Origin: Corynebacterium fournieri
GTDB taxonomy: Bacteria > Actinomycetota > Actinomycetes > Mycobacteriales > Mycobacteriaceae
Length of the DNA stretch: 64,000 nucleotides
Assembly (NCBI RefSeq): GCF_030408775.1
Contig: NZ_CP047210.1
Span: 62,001-126,000, forward strand
Reading direction: 5' to 3'
How positions within the stretch are numbered: position 1 is the first letter of the stretch; each line of letters begins with the position of its first letter. Positions 43,337 to 52,031 of the stretch are shown here, in pieces. A program made the position numbers and the translations under genes. The notes under the pieces were generated by a model. It was not told where the DNA came from. It did no database searches and worked only from the letters and a program-made list of their open reading frames with translations.

Positions 43337-44011
43337 ATGGAAACCATGCTTGAACTCAGAGACATCACTAAGTCATTCCCCCAGCAGCGGGTCCTCGAAG
43401 GCATCAGTCTGACGGTGGGCGACGGCGAATCCGTGGCCATCATGGGGCCTTCGGGCTCTGGTAAATCGACGCTGCTGCACTGCATGTCCGGCGTGCTCGT
43501 TCCCGACCAGGGCGAGGTGCTGTTCGACGGCCGCGATGTAGCCGCAATGAGCGACGCCGAACGCTCGCGCCTGCGCCTGGAGCACTTCGGCTTCATCTTC
43601 CAAGACGGCCAGTTGCTGCCGGAGCTGACCGCCACCGAAAACGTCGCCCTGCCGCAGATCATGCGCGGGGTGCCGCGGTCGCAAGCACACGACGAAGCCA
43701 TTGACATGCTCACACGCCTGGGCTTGGGTGCCTATGTGGACCGGTACCCGGGGCAGCTCTCCGGTGGCCAGGGGCAGCGCGTAGCCATCGCGCGTGCTTT
43801 GGCCGGGCCGCCGTCTGTCGTGTTCGCCGACGAGCCAACCGCGGCTCTGGACCAGGCCACCGGCCACGAAGTCATGCAGCAGATCGTGGCCGTGTGCCAG
43901 AAGTTCGGTGTAGCACTCGTGGTGGTTACGCACGACCCGAAGATCGCCGACTGGTGCAGCCGCCGCGTTGAAATCCGCGACGGCCTGATCCACTCGGAGG
44001 TGGCGCGATGA
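43337..44011 (+). CDS. ABC transporter ATPase (MacB/BceA/LolD type)
   Basis: 224 aa. Walker A GPSGSGKST, Q-loop FIFQDGQLLPELTATENV, signature LSGGQGQRVAIARAL, Walker B VVFADEPTAALD and H-loop VVTHD. The family pairs with FtsX-like permeases for lipoprotein/peptide extrusion or antibiotic resistance. The start may be 43337 or 43346. It overlaps the permease gene by 4 bp and is divergent from a two-component system, the usual layout of peptide-sensing BceRS-BceAB modules. Confidence 0.92.
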   Translation: METMLELRDITKSFPQQRVLEGISLTVGDGESVAIMGPSGSGKSTLLHCMSGVLVPDQGEVLFDGRDVAAMSDAERSRLRLEHFGFIFQDGQLLPELTATENVALPQIMRGVPRSQAHDEAIDMLTRLGLGAYVDRYPGQLSGGQGQRVAIARALAGPPSVVFADEPTAALDQATGHEVMQQIVAVCQKFGVALVVVTHDPKIADWCSRRVEIRDGLIHSEVAR

Positions 44012-45399
44012 GTGCGGTGACGTTGATGCGGTCGGCGGTGTCGCAGACAAGCGAAGGGCGCTCGCAGCGGCAGATCGGCGAGCGTTGGGTGCGTGCGCTG
44101 TCGCTGGTTGCGGTGACGGTGGCGACCTGGATGCTGTGCACCCTTATGGGCGGCACCTGGATGTTCGTGGCGCGCGACAGACACCCGCACGAGGCGCTCG
44201 TGGAAGTCTCGAAAGACCTGGGCGGGCCGATCTCCATCACGTATATCTTCCTCGCGCTATTCGCGTGCGTGCTGCTCGTGCCGAGCCTGTTGGGTCTGCT
44301 CACCCAGGCCGCGCGCGCGAACCTGGGCGGGCGCGAGGAGCACCTGGCGGTGCTTCGCCTCATCGGCGCGACCGCCGGCGAGGTACGCGGGATGATGATC
44401 CTGGAATCGCTGCGCCAGGCGCTTGTCGGGTTGGTGCTGGGCTCGGTGCTGTACATAGTTACGTGCCCGGCGTGGAGTTTGCTGACGTTCCAGGAAAAGC
44501 GCGTCGACACCTGGGAAATGCTCACCTGGTGGGTCATCCCCATCGCCTGGATCGTCGTGCTGGTGTTGGCTGCGTGCTCAGTGTGGCTTGCTTTGCGACG
44601 AGTCTCCGTCACCCCACTCGGCGTCACCAAGAAAATCCCACCAAAGGGACAGAACATGATCACGCTGGTGCTCTCACTGGTTGGTGCGGTGGTGCTGTAC
44701 CGCTACCTAAGCTCGCTGAGCATCGCTCCGCAGGCAGACGCGTTGGAGTTCGTGGTGGTGCTGGTCGTAGCCGGCGGCATTCTCAACGTCAACGCACTGA
44801 TCGCCGTCGGCGTGATCCAACTCCTCGCACGCCTGAGCTACCGGGTCCCCGGGGCCGCAAACTACGTTGCCACGCGTCGGGTCGGCCGAGGCGCGAAAAC
44901 CACCTGGAAGCGAGTGACCGCCCTGTACTTCGTGGCGTTCATTGGCGGTATTGGCGCCTGGATCTCCGCAGTACCGGAAGTCGAGGAAGAGCCCGTCCTG
45001 AAGATGATCACGGGTGATACTCCCCCCGGTGTGGCTATCACCGCCGTCTTCGCGGCGGTCTTGCTGGTGTCATCCACCCTGCTCACTCAGGCACTGGCCG
45101 TGGTGGAGCAGAAGCAACTGACCAAATCGCTCTACTTCATTGGCGCGCCGGCCGCGTTCCACACCAAGGTGGCCGTGCGCGAGGTTGGGGTTCCAATGCT
45201 GGTGGTGGCCCTGCTGGGATTCGGCATGGGCAGCCTGATGGGCACCGCCATGGTCGTGGTCCACGTCAATGTGATGGACAAGTTGGTGCTGTTCGGCGGG
45301 CTTGTTGCGGTCGCGCTGGTTGGCTGTGTCCTGGCGGTGGTGGGGACCGGTCGGCTTCGCGAGCAGGTGCTGCTCGGGATGGGCCGGGCGAACGACTAG
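44008..45399 (+). CDS. FtsX-like ABC transporter permease
   Basis: 463 aa with about eight to ten hydrophobic helices in two FtsX-like halves: near residues 75-200 (LLTQAARANLGGREEHLAVLRLIGATAGEVRGMMILESLRQ in parts) and near 340-455 (QKQLTKSLYFIGAPAAFHTKVAVREVGVPM). Partner of the overlapping ATPase. The large extracellular loop of MacB or BceB is not obvious, so substrate is open. A bidirectional terminator follows at 45462-45505. Confidence 0.85.
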   Translation: MSAVTLMRSAVSQTSEGRSQRQIGERWVRALSLVAVTVATWMLCTLMGGTWMFVARDRHPHEALVEVSKDLGGPISITYIFLALFACVLLVPSLLGLLTQAARANLGGREEHLAVLRLIGATAGEVRGMMILESLRQALVGLVLGSVLYIVTCPAWSLLTFQEKRVDTWEMLTWWVIPIAWIVVLVLAACSVWLALRRVSVTPLGVTKKIPPKGQNMITLVLSLVGAVVLYRYLSSLSIAPQADALEFVVVLVVAGGILNVNALIAVGVIQLLARLSYRVPGAANYVATRRVGRGAKTTWKRVTALYFVAFIGGIGAWISAVPEVEEEPVLKMITGDTPPGVAITAVFAAVLLVSSTLLTQALAVVEQKQLTKSLYFIGAPAAFHTKVAVREVGVPMLVVALLGFGMGSLMGTAMVVVHVNVMDKLVLFGGLVAVALVGCVLAVVGTGRLREQVLLGMGRAND

Positions 45400-45461
45400 G
45401 TGGTTCTGACACTTTCAGGCAGAAAAAGTCAGGGTCCTGGGGAAATAGGGCCCGTCTGACA

Positions 45462-45505
45462 AATTCAGCCGCGATCCGTCAGCGGGGACGGGTCGCGGCT
45501 GAATT
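45462..45505. terminator. Bidirectional terminator between the ABC permease and dprE2
   Basis: A 19-bp stem with one wobble pair (45462-45480 with 45487-45505) and a 6-nt loop lies between two convergent operons. AATT at each outer end gives a short A/T flank on both strands. Confidence 0.85.
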
Positions 45506-45517
45506 ATGCGCGCAGTA

Positions 45518-46282
45518 CTAGAAGTTCAGCTTGCTCATGATCGGCGCCGGGATGGCCTTCAGCACCAGAGAGATGGGGCCGAAGAGCTTGTGCACGAACA
45601 CGGAGGACTTGCCGGCCAGGGCGGCCTCGACGGCGGCCTCGGCGACATCTTCCTTGTTCACGGTGAGCGGGGCCTCGTCGAGGCCGTCGGTCATCTTGGT
45701 GCGCACCTGGCCGGGGCGGACCACGGTGACGGTCACGCCGTCGTCCTTGAGCGCCTCGCCGAGCTGCAGGTAGAACCCGTCGATGCCGGCCTTGGAGGCA
45801 CCGTAGACGAAGTTGGAGCGGCGCACGCGCTGGCCCGCCACGGAGGACAGGGCGATGATCTTGCCGTTGCCCTGGCGTTTCATGTGCTGGCCCAGCAGGA
45901 CGCCGACGGACATCGGGGCGGTGAAATTGGTCTGCGCGGACGCGACTGCCGCAGCCTGGTCTTGCCAGAGCTGTTCCTGGTCACCGAGGGTGCCAAAGGC
46001 GACCACGGCAACGTCGACCTCGCCGTCCTCAAAGGCCGCGTCGATGACGGCCGGGTGGGAGGCGAAATCGAGCGCATCGAAGTCGATCAGGCGCACGTGG
46101 CCTGCGCCGGCTTGTTGGACGGCCGAGATCGCGCCGTCGATACGCGGGGAGTCCTTGCGCGCACACAGGGTGACGGTGGGGTTGCCGCCGCGGGAGGCGA
46201 GCTCAGCGACGATGGCGAGGCCGATCTCGCTGGTGCCGCCGAGGAGCAGGATGTGCTGGGCTTGGCCTACTGCATTCAACAT
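45518..46282 (-). CDS. dprE2: Decaprenylphosphoryl-2-keto-ribose reductase DprE2
   Basis: 254 aa SDR enzyme: LLLGGTSEIGLAIV (NAD loop), ALSSVAGQRVRRSNFVYGASKAG (Ser and YxxxK in parts). With DprE1 it epimerises decaprenyl-phospho-ribose to the arabinose donor used by AftA and Emb. AAGGAG is 8 nt before the ATG; the gene starts 12 bp after dprE1. Confidence 0.95.
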   Translation of the reverse strand: MLNAVGQAQHILLLGGTSEIGLAIVAELASRGGNPTVTLCARKDSPRIDGAISAVQQAGAGHVRLIDFDALDFASHPAVIDAAFEDGEVDVAVVAFGTLGDQEQLWQDQAAAVASAQTNFTAPMSVGVLLGQHMKRQGNGKIIALSSVAGQRVRRSNFVYGASKAGIDGFYLQLGEALKDDGVTVTVVRPGQVRTKMTDGLDEAPLTVNKEDVAEAAVEAALAGKSSVFVHKLFGPISLVLKAIPAPIMSKLNF

Positions 46283-46294
46283 GGTCGGTTCTCC

Positions 46295-47692
46295 TTAGTT
46301 CAGCTCAAGTCGGCGGGACATGTCGGACGCGAACACGCCGGTCGGGTCGATGTTGCGGCGGGTTTTCAGCCAGCCGGGCAGCTCCGGGTACATCTTGTGG
46401 AACTTCTCGGCGGAGGTGCGGGACTCCTTAGCCAGGTAGAGGCGGCCGCCGAACTGCATGACCTGGTCGTCCAGGCGGTCCAGGAACTCGTTGAGGCCCG
46501 GGCGGATCGGGAAGTCCACGCACACGTTCCAGCCCTTCATCGGGTAGGACAGCGGCGCCTGGTTGCCCTCGCCGAACAGCTTGAACACGTTCAGGGCCGT
46601 GTAGTGGCCGGAGGTCTGGATGTCGTAGATGATGTCCTTGAACGGCTCCACGGCGTCGGTCGGCACCACGAACTGGTACTGCAGGAAGCCGGCCTTGCCG
46701 TAGCCGCGGTTCCACTCGCCGATGAGATCCAGCGGCTGGTAGAACTGCGTGAGGTTTTTGATGTCGTTGCGCGACGGCTTGCCCATCAGGTAGTACGCCT
46801 CGCCGATGGCCATCAGCGACAGCTTGTTCATGGTCCAGGACGGGAAGACGTCCGGCACCGTCATCAGCTGCGGGGCGTTGAACTTCAGCGGGTTCTTGGC
46901 CAGCTTCGGCGCGTACTCCTTGAGCTGGTCCAGGGTGGCCAGGGAGCCGCGGGAGATGGTGGAGCGGCCGGTCTTCGGCGGGCCGGAGATCGCGTCGAAC
47001 CAGGCGGAGGAGTAGGTGTAGTTGACCTCGGAGCCGTCGGAGTGCAGCGCGATCGTCTCGTCGAGGGTGTCGGTGCGGTCGGTGTCCGAGATGAAGTAGG
47101 CGGTCTCCGTGAACGTCATCTGGATGCGCGCGCGCAAAATGATGCCGGTCAGGCCCATGCCGCCGACGGTGGCCCAAAACAGCTCTGCGGTCTCGCCGGT
47201 CGGCTCCAGGTGCAGCACCCGGCCGTCGGCCACCAGCAGCTCCATGGACAGCACGTGGTCGCCGAAAGATCCTGCGGAGTGGTGGTTCTTACCGTGAATG
47301 TCGGGGCCGATGGCGCCGCCGATGGTGACCTGACGGGTGCCCGGCAGCACCGGAACCCACAGACCGTACGGCAGCGCGGCCTTCATCAGCTGGTCCAGGG
47401 TCACGCCTGCGTCCACGTCGACGATGCCGGTGTCCGGGTCGATGGAGTGGATGCGGTTCAACGGCGTCATGTCCACGACCAGGCCGCCGCCGTTTTGGGC
47501 GGGGTCGCCGTAGGAGCGGCCCATGCCGCGGGCGATGATGCCGCGCCGCTTGTGCTCCGGCAGTTCGGAGTTTTCGTCGGCGACTTGCTTGACTGCTTGC
47601 GCGATGGTGTCCACGTCAGCGGTGGAAAGGACCTGCGCGGTGGAAGGGGCGGTGCGGCCCCAGCCGTAGAGAGATTGGGTCGTCAGTTCCAT
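46295..47692 (-). CDS. dprE1: Decaprenylphosphoryl-beta-D-ribose oxidase DprE1
   Basis: 465 aa flavoprotein. FAD-binding part: [44 protein letters not shown] (in parts), and the substrate-side Cys in [10 protein letters not shown], which corresponds to the benzothiazinone target Cys387 of M. tuberculosis. It oxidises decaprenyl-phospho-ribose to the 2-keto form. The ATG at 47692 is chosen because TAGGGT (complement 47700-47705) lies 7 nt upstream; the ATG two codons earlier would sit within that gap. Confidence 0.96.
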   Translation of the reverse strand: MELTTQSLYGWGRTAPSTAQVLSTADVDTIAQAVKQVADENSELPEHKRRGIIARGMGRSYGDPAQNGGGLVVDMTPLNRIHSIDPDTGIVDVDAGVTLDQLMKAALPYGLWVPVLPGTRQVTIGGAIGPDIHGKNHHSAGSFGDHVLSMELLVADGRVLHLEPTGETAELFWATVGGMGLTGIILRARIQMTFTETAYFISDTDRTDTLDETIALHSDGSEVNYTYSSAWFDAISGPPKTGRSTISRGSLATLDQLKEYAPKLAKNPLKFNAPQLMTVPDVFPSWTMNKLSLMAIGEAYYLMGKPSRNDIKNLTQFYQPLDLIGEWNRGYGKAGFLQYQFVVPTDAVEPFKDIIYDIQTSGHYTALNVFKLFGEGNQAPLSYPMKGWNVCVDFPIRPGLNEFLDRLDDQVMQFGGRLYLAKESRTSAEKFHKMYPELPGWLKTRRNIDPTGVFASDMSRRLELN

Positions 47693-47712
47693 GGCCATAA
47701 CCCTACCGCCGG

Positions 47713-47949
47713 TTACAGGTCCATGATGCTACGAATCTCCGCGGGGAGCTCCTCTTGGCTGGAAATCACAGGTTTGCCCGCTTCCTTGTGCTCGCGCAGG
47801 ATCTCGTAGATGCGGGTGCGCCCCTTCGAATCCACGAAGGGCAATTCCTCTGCCATGAGGCGGACCATGAAGTCGGACAACGGAGCGTCGATACGCTGCG
47901 CTGCCTCGTGGATCGCGTGCGGGTCGTCGCCTTTGTAATGCTTCCTCAT
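47713..47949 (-). CDS. Small protein of unknown function
   Basis: 78 aa, charged and helical, no signal peptide: [20 protein letters not shown]..., with [29 protein letters not shown] do not recognise it. ATG at 47949 follows TAGGCT by about 8 nt. It lies between dprE1 and a divergent gene, 20 bp upstream of dprE1. Confidence 0.6.
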   Translation of the reverse strand: MRKHYKGDDPHAIHEAAQRIDAPLSDFMVRLMAEELPFVDSKGRTRIYEILREHKEAGKPVISSQEELPAEIRSIMDL

Positions 47950-47974
47950 AGAAAGAAAGCCTATATTGGGCGCC

Positions 47975-48757
47975 ATGTCCAGCACCCTCTACCGCTCAGA
48001 CCACCTCGCGCCGGTGATCCGTCTGGAGGACCGCCGTGCCGGCGCGACGCTGCTCGTGCGCGTCGGGCTGGTCTCAGACGAGGTGGTGTACCGCTGGGTC
48101 GGCATCGACGAAAACACCACGATCGCGCGGTGCTGCGACGTGGTGGGCGAGGTCTTCGGCATCGAGGGCGTCGGCGCGGATGCGCCCCAGGAGCGTCTGC
48201 TTTGCGACGTCTTACAGTCCCCCGGCCAATCCACCCACTTCTCCAAAGGCTTGTGGTCCTTCGAGATGCAGCTGGCCAACCTGTACCCGCGCGACGAGTC
48301 CACCCCGCCGTCCGTGTGCGTGGCCGGCTCCGGCTCGTTCGGCTCGGTGCCCTTCGACATCGTCGATGTCAACGCTCGCCTGATGGGGGAGGTGCAGCTG
48401 CCGGGGCTGCGCGCGGAGGTGCGCGAGTTCATGGACCGCGCCGGTGGGCACGACTTCGCCCCGCTGCTGCAAGCCTTGGACGTCGGGACGGGCCCGCGCC
48501 TGCAGCAGCTGCCCGTGGAGCGCGAGCGCCGGGCCCGCGACGCGTTCTGGTCCCTCGTGTTCGCCCTGACCTGCTGCGCCGGCGAGGAAACCGCGCAGAT
48601 CGCGGAGAGCATCTACGCCTCCTTGGGCTACGAGCCCCTGCCTATCGACGACCTCCGGTCCCTCTGCCCCGAATCCCTCTCCCAGCTGGACAACATCGGC
48701 GGCGAAAGGGCCCCAGCGGAGATGCTGGATATCTACCGCCAGCTCATGCGCGGGTAG
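47975..48757 (+). CDS. Protein of unknown function next to dprE1
   Basis: 260 aa, cytosolic. The N-terminal half resembles a plasmid pRiA4b/IS-type beta fold (LVRVGLVSDEVVYRWVGIDENTTIARCCDVVGEVFGI) and may be a degenerate ORF3-like domain, but I am not sure. TATATT (47962-47967) ends 7 nt before the ATG. The stop codon lies within the -10 box of the following gtrA-like gene. Confidence 0.6.
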   Translation: MSSTLYRSDHLAPVIRLEDRRAGATLLVRVGLVSDEVVYRWVGIDENTTIARCCDVVGEVFGIEGVGADAPQERLLCDVLQSPGQSTHFSKGLWSFEMQLANLYPRDESTPPSVCVAGSGSFGSVPFDIVDVNARLMGEVQLPGLRAEVREFMDRAGGHDFAPLLQALDVGTGPRLQQLPVERERRARDAFWSLVFALTCCAGEETAQIAESIYASLGYEPLPIDDLRSLCPESLSQLDNIGGERAPAEMLDIYRQLMRG

Positions 48758-48768
48758 GGTATTCGCCC

Positions 48769-49233
48769 GTGGCATCCACTTCTACCCTGAAACAGCAGCT
48801 CATCCCGTTCTTGGTCATCGGCGTCGGCTGCGCCGTGATCGACTTCGGCATCACCTACACCCTGGACGTGCCGTTGGGGTGGCAGCGCGACGTTGCCAAG
48901 GCCGTCGGCTGGGTCTTCGGCACCATCGCCGCCTACGTGCTCAACTCCAAGTTCTCCTTCAACGCCAAGATCAACGCGAAGAAGGCCAGCGCCGTGTTCG
49001 TGCTCTACGCGGTGACCTTCGCGGTCCAGCTGGTTCTGTGGAGGGTGACGGATGCCCCTTTGGCGTCGTTAGGCTTGGTGAACCCGTGGAAGAACCTCGT
49101 CTCCTTCATCATCGCCCAAGGCGTGGCCACCGTGACCAACTTCGAGCTGCAGCGCCACTGGATCTTCCGCGAATCTAAGGCCTCCGGAAGTCCTCTTTCG
49201 CGCCCCTCCGAAGCAGCCCCAGCCACTCGATAA
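48769..49233 (+). CDS. GtrA family membrane protein (Rv3789-like)
   Basis: 154 aa with four hydrophobic helices: QLIPFLVIGVGCAVIDFGITYTL, AKAVGWVFGTIAAYVLNSKFSF, AVFVLYAVTFAVQLVLWRV, NLVSFIIAQGVATVTNFELQRHWIF (last one part helix). The Mycobacterium homologue next to dprE1 (Rv3789) has been linked to arabinan assembly, either moving the lipid-linked arabinose donor or assisting AftA. GTG at 48769 is 8 nt after TAGGGT (48755-48760). Its end overlaps glfT1 by 59 bp. Confidence 0.85.
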   Translation: MASTSTLKQQLIPFLVIGVGCAVIDFGITYTLDVPLGWQRDVAKAVGWVFGTIAAYVLNSKFSFNAKINAKKASAVFVLYAVTFAVQLVLWRVTDAPLASLGLVNPWKNLVSFIIAQGVATVTNFELQRHWIFRESKASGSPLSRPSEAAPATR

Positions 49234-50077
49234 ACGCCTTCGGGTCCTTCTTCTCCAGCAAGAAGAACCAGCCGAAGCGCACAATCTCCTGCAACTGCAT
49301 CTTCTTCATGCCGCGCTGGTTGATGATGTAGCCGCGGTTGCGGTACGTGAAGTAACGCTTCGTGGGGTTGTCCGGAAACTGCGCGTGCGCGCGGCCGCCC
49401 ATGATGGGATGGAACTCGCCCGAGCCATCCGGGTGTAGGTAAAAGGTGGTCAGCGCAGTGCCGTACTTCATACCGCTTTGTGCCAGGCGGCGGTGGTACT
49501 CCACCTCGTCGCCGCGGATGAACAGGCGGTAGTCCGGTACACCGATGCGCTCCATCGCCGCCGCGCTGATCAACGCGCCGTTGAACAAGCTGGCGTACTG
49601 GGGCAGGAAATCGCCTTCTAACTCATCCACGCGGCGGTGCCAGGTGGTGCCCTGCCTCAACGGGAAGGCGAGTTTTTCCGGGTCGTCGATGTTGGCCACC
49701 ACAGGCGAGACCTCCGCCAACTGGTGCTTCGCCGCGGTTCGGTAGAGCTCTTCAAGGACGTGCTCGTCTTTCGGGCGGCCGTCGTCGTCCGCGCACCAGA
49801 TCGCGTCCGCGCCCAGCGCCAGCGCGTGGAGGAACCCGTACGCGAAGCCGCCCGCCCCGCCGAGATTGGTCCTGGAAGGCAGGTAGACGGCGCGTTCGCC
49901 CGCGAGGTCCTGCAGCAGCCGCTCCACCTCCTCCTGCGCGCCGTTATCCACCACAATCACCCAATCCACCGGGTGCGTTTGGTTCACCACCTGCTCGAGC
50001 GAATGCCTCAGCAGCTCAACGCGGCGGTGGGTGACAATCACGGCGGCCGTCGTGCCGCGGGGATTCAGCGCAGTCAT
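49175..50077 (-). CDS. glfT1: Galactofuranosyltransferase GlfT1
   Basis: 300 aa, as in mycobacteria (Rv3782, ~304). GT2 fold: AVIVTHRRVELLRHSLEQV, IVVDNGA, GGAGGFAYGF and the metal-binding WCADDDGRP. FIRGDEVEYHRR holds the catalytic acid. It adds the first galactofuranoses to the decaprenyl-linked disaccharide that starts galactan synthesis. The ATG at 50077 is 7 nt after CACAAT on the minus strand. It lies with wzm/wzt, which export the product. Confidence 0.93.
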   Translation of the reverse strand: MTALNPRGTTAAVIVTHRRVELLRHSLEQVVNQTHPVDWVIVVDNGAQEEVERLLQDLAGERAVYLPSRTNLGGAGGFAYGFLHALALGADAIWCADDDGRPKDEHVLEELYRTAAKHQLAEVSPVVANIDDPEKLAFPLRQGTTWHRRVDELEGDFLPQYASLFNGALISAAAMERIGVPDYRLFIRGDEVEYHRRLAQSGMKYGTALTTFYLHPDGSGEFHPIMGGRAHAQFPDNPTKRYFTYRNRGYIINQRGMKKMQLQEIVRFGWFFLLEKKDPKAFIEWLGLLRRGAKEDFRRP

Positions 50078-50131
50078 GCCCTTTATTGTGCCCGAGGGAT
50101 CCAAACGCGCACTTTTCGCGTCTAACCAGGC

Positions 50132-51121
50132 ATGGGGAAAGTGCATGACGGAATGAATGTCGAGTTCGAAGCGGTGCTCACTCACGCGAGCCAACGGACT
50201 GCGGGGATGGAGTACAGGAGGGTCAGCGGGCAGCGCTATCTACCGGTGGACCATTGCCGGGAGCAGTGGCAGGTGGAGCTGGGGGCCAAACACCACCCGC
50301 GCGGGGTGCTCTACTGGGCCCCGGCAGCGGCGCGCGCAGTTGCCCATACAGTGGAGCGGCCCGGTGCCGTGGTCGGCGGGTTTTCGGCACTGGCGTTGTA
50401 CGGGCTGCCTTTCCTGGTGGAGGGCGCGGACACGCTGTTGTTCTGCGCTACGGCCGCCCGGTCCGCAGTTGGAGGAGAGCACTCGCCGACAGTGCGGAGG
50501 CCCTCGCGTGCCCCTGTCTCCACCTGGCAGTTGCACCACCGCGGAGTTGCCCTTCGGGCGGCTGCCCCCGCTGATGCGGTGGTGCAAGCGCTACAGCAGG
50601 TGAAAAAGGGTGAACACAGGTGGGGTGTTGTCGATGTAGCAGGCCGGCAGCCGTCGGAAATAATGGCGCTCCAGCTCGTCGACTGCGCTCGTCGCTTCCT
50701 CGGTCTGTCGGTGCGAGAGATCCAAGTCGCGGCGAGGGGGAAACTTGACTCGCGTTGGCTGAAAAGCCTTCTGGCCAGCAGCAGCTGCCGTGCGGACTCC
50801 CCCAAGGAAACGGAGATGCGCTTGCTGGTTACGGCCCTAGCCGACCGCTACGGATACACCGTGGAAGAACAAGTGCCGCTCATCGTGGACGGCAAGGTCG
50901 TCACCGTCTTTGACCTGGCTATTCCGGAGCTGAAGATCGCCATCATGTACGACGGCGCCCACCACTTGGAGTGGAAACAACGAAAGAAGGACTCGTCCAT
51001 CACCATCAAGATGACAATGGCTGGTTGGACGCCAGCGCGTTGCGCCTCGGAGACCATGTTCGAGTGCATCAGGCTGATCGAAGGGCTGATGCAGAAAAGT
51101 TCAGCCGGGCAGCCCGGCTGA
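50132..51121 (+). CDS. Putative nuclease-fold protein of unknown function
   Basis: 329 aa. The N-terminal part (GVLYWAPAAARAVAHTV, PGAVVGGFSALALYGLPFL) resembles AbiEi-antitoxin-like domains of actinobacterial proteins; the C-terminal part (SPKETEMRLLVTALADRYGY, VFDLAIPELKIAIMYDGAHHL) has the spacing of a Vsr/DUF559 PDDEXK nuclease: Glu, Asp, then E-x-K. These assignments are by pattern and uncertain. The start is unsure because ATGs at 50132, 50144 and 50156 are all near. It splits the wzt-glfT1 pair and has weaker codon bias than its neighbours, suggesting later arrival. Confidence 0.55.
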   Translation: MGKVHDGMNVEFEAVLTHASQRTAGMEYRRVSGQRYLPVDHCREQWQVELGAKHHPRGVLYWAPAAARAVAHTVERPGAVVGGFSALALYGLPFLVEGADTLLFCATAARSAVGGEHSPTVRRPSRAPVSTWQLHHRGVALRAAAPADAVVQALQQVKKGEHRWGVVDVAGRQPSEIMALQLVDCARRFLGLSVREIQVAARGKLDSRWLKSLLASSSCRADSPKETEMRLLVTALADRYGYTVEEQVPLIVDGKVVTVFDLAIPELKIAIMYDGAHHLEWKQRKKDSSITIKMTMAGWTPARCASETMFECIRLIEGLMQKSSAGQPG

Positions 51122-51131
51122 TTGAACTTTT
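51095..51131. terminator. Bidirectional terminator hairpin after 51121
   Basis: Stem cagccgg/ccggctg (51102-51108 with 51114-51120) extended by aaaagtt/aactttt (51095-51101 with 51125-51131) across a 4-nt bulge. It covers the stop codon of the plus-strand gene and has A/T ends on both strands. Confidence 0.7.
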
Positions 51132-51162
51132 CCGCAGGGCGCGTGCTGCCACCTGGGGGTTC

Positions 51163-51196
51163 TGAATTATTCCGCGTCTCTCGGTGGAGTAATTCA
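51163..51196. terminator. Second hairpin between convergent genes
   Basis: An 11-bp stem with one wobble (51163-51173 with 51186-51196), loop 12 nt, lies between the plus-strand gene ending at 51121 and wzt ending at 51227. Confidence 0.55.
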
Positions 51197-51226
51197 ACGC
51201 CCGGCTGAACTATTTCCCCAAATTCC

Positions 51227-52021
51227 CTAGGCGGGGTCCCCGTGGAAGCGCTCCACCAGCTCCGCGACGTACTCGCCGGTTTCGGGGCCCTCGTAGGCGC
51301 CCACCACGTCCGCGACTAGGCCGGCCTCCCGGATCTCGCCCTTGTCCACCCACAGGGCGGTGTTGCACAGCTGGGCCAAAAAGTCGTTGGAGTGGGAGGC
51401 GAAGACCAAGATGCCGGACTTTTCCACCATCTCGGCCAGCTTCACCCGGGCCTTGGCCATGAAGGCTGCGTCGACGGCGCCGATGCCCTCGTCCAGAAGC
51501 AGGATCTCCGGCTCGATAGAGGTGACCACGCCAAGGGCCAGGCGGACGCGCATGCCGGTGGAGTAGGTGCGCAGGGGCATGTTGAGATAGTCGCCGAGCT
51601 CGGAGAACTCCGCGATCTCGTCCATCTTGGCCTTCATCTGCTTGCGCGTCTGGCCCAGAAACAGCCCGCGGATGATGATGTTTTCGTAGCCGGAGATCTC
51701 CGGGTCCATGCCCACGCCGAGATCGAACACCGGGGCGACGCGGCCGCGCACGTCGGCGACGCCGCGGGTGGGCTCGTAGATGCCGGACAGGAGCCTCAAC
51801 AAGGTGGACTTGCCAGCGCCGTTGTGTCCGACCAGGCCGACGCGGTCGCCTTCGCGCAGGTGCAGGTTGATGTCGCGGAGCGCCTCCACGACCACGGTGT
51901 TGGAGGCGTTTTTGCCGATGTTGCCGCCAGCGGAGGACATCATGGCCTTCTTCAAAGACCGGGACTTGGCGTCGAAGATGGGAAAGTCGACGCAGGCGTT
52001 GTAGGTGTCGATGGAAACCAC
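51227..52021 (-). CDS. wzt: Galactan export ABC transporter ATPase Wzt
   Basis: 264 aa. Walker A GHNGAGKSTLLRLLSG, Q-loop/Wzt-type VFDLGVGMDPEISGYENI, signature YSTGMRVRLALGV, Walker B ILLLDEGIGAVD and H-loop ASHS. It lacks the C-terminal sugar-binding domain of some O-antigen Wzt proteins. With Wzm it moves lipid-linked galactan across the membrane (RfbE, Rv3781 type). GTG start with AGGAG 8 nt upstream; 10 bp after wzm. Confidence 0.93.
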   Translation of the reverse strand: MVSIDTYNACVDFPIFDAKSRSLKKAMMSSAGGNIGKNASNTVVVEALRDINLHLREGDRVGLVGHNGAGKSTLLRLLSGIYEPTRGVADVRGRVAPVFDLGVGMDPEISGYENIIIRGLFLGQTRKQMKAKMDEIAEFSELGDYLNMPLRTYSTGMRVRLALGVVTSIEPEILLLDEGIGAVDAAFMAKARVKLAEMVEKSGILVFASHSNDFLAQLCNTALWVDKGEIREAGLVADVVGAYEGPETGEYVAELVERFHGDPA

Positions 52022-52031
52022 GGTGAAACTC

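Noticed and set aside
45506-47809. 767-codon open frame opposite dprE2-dprE1
   Set aside because: Antisense shadow; both genes on the other strand are firmly recognised.
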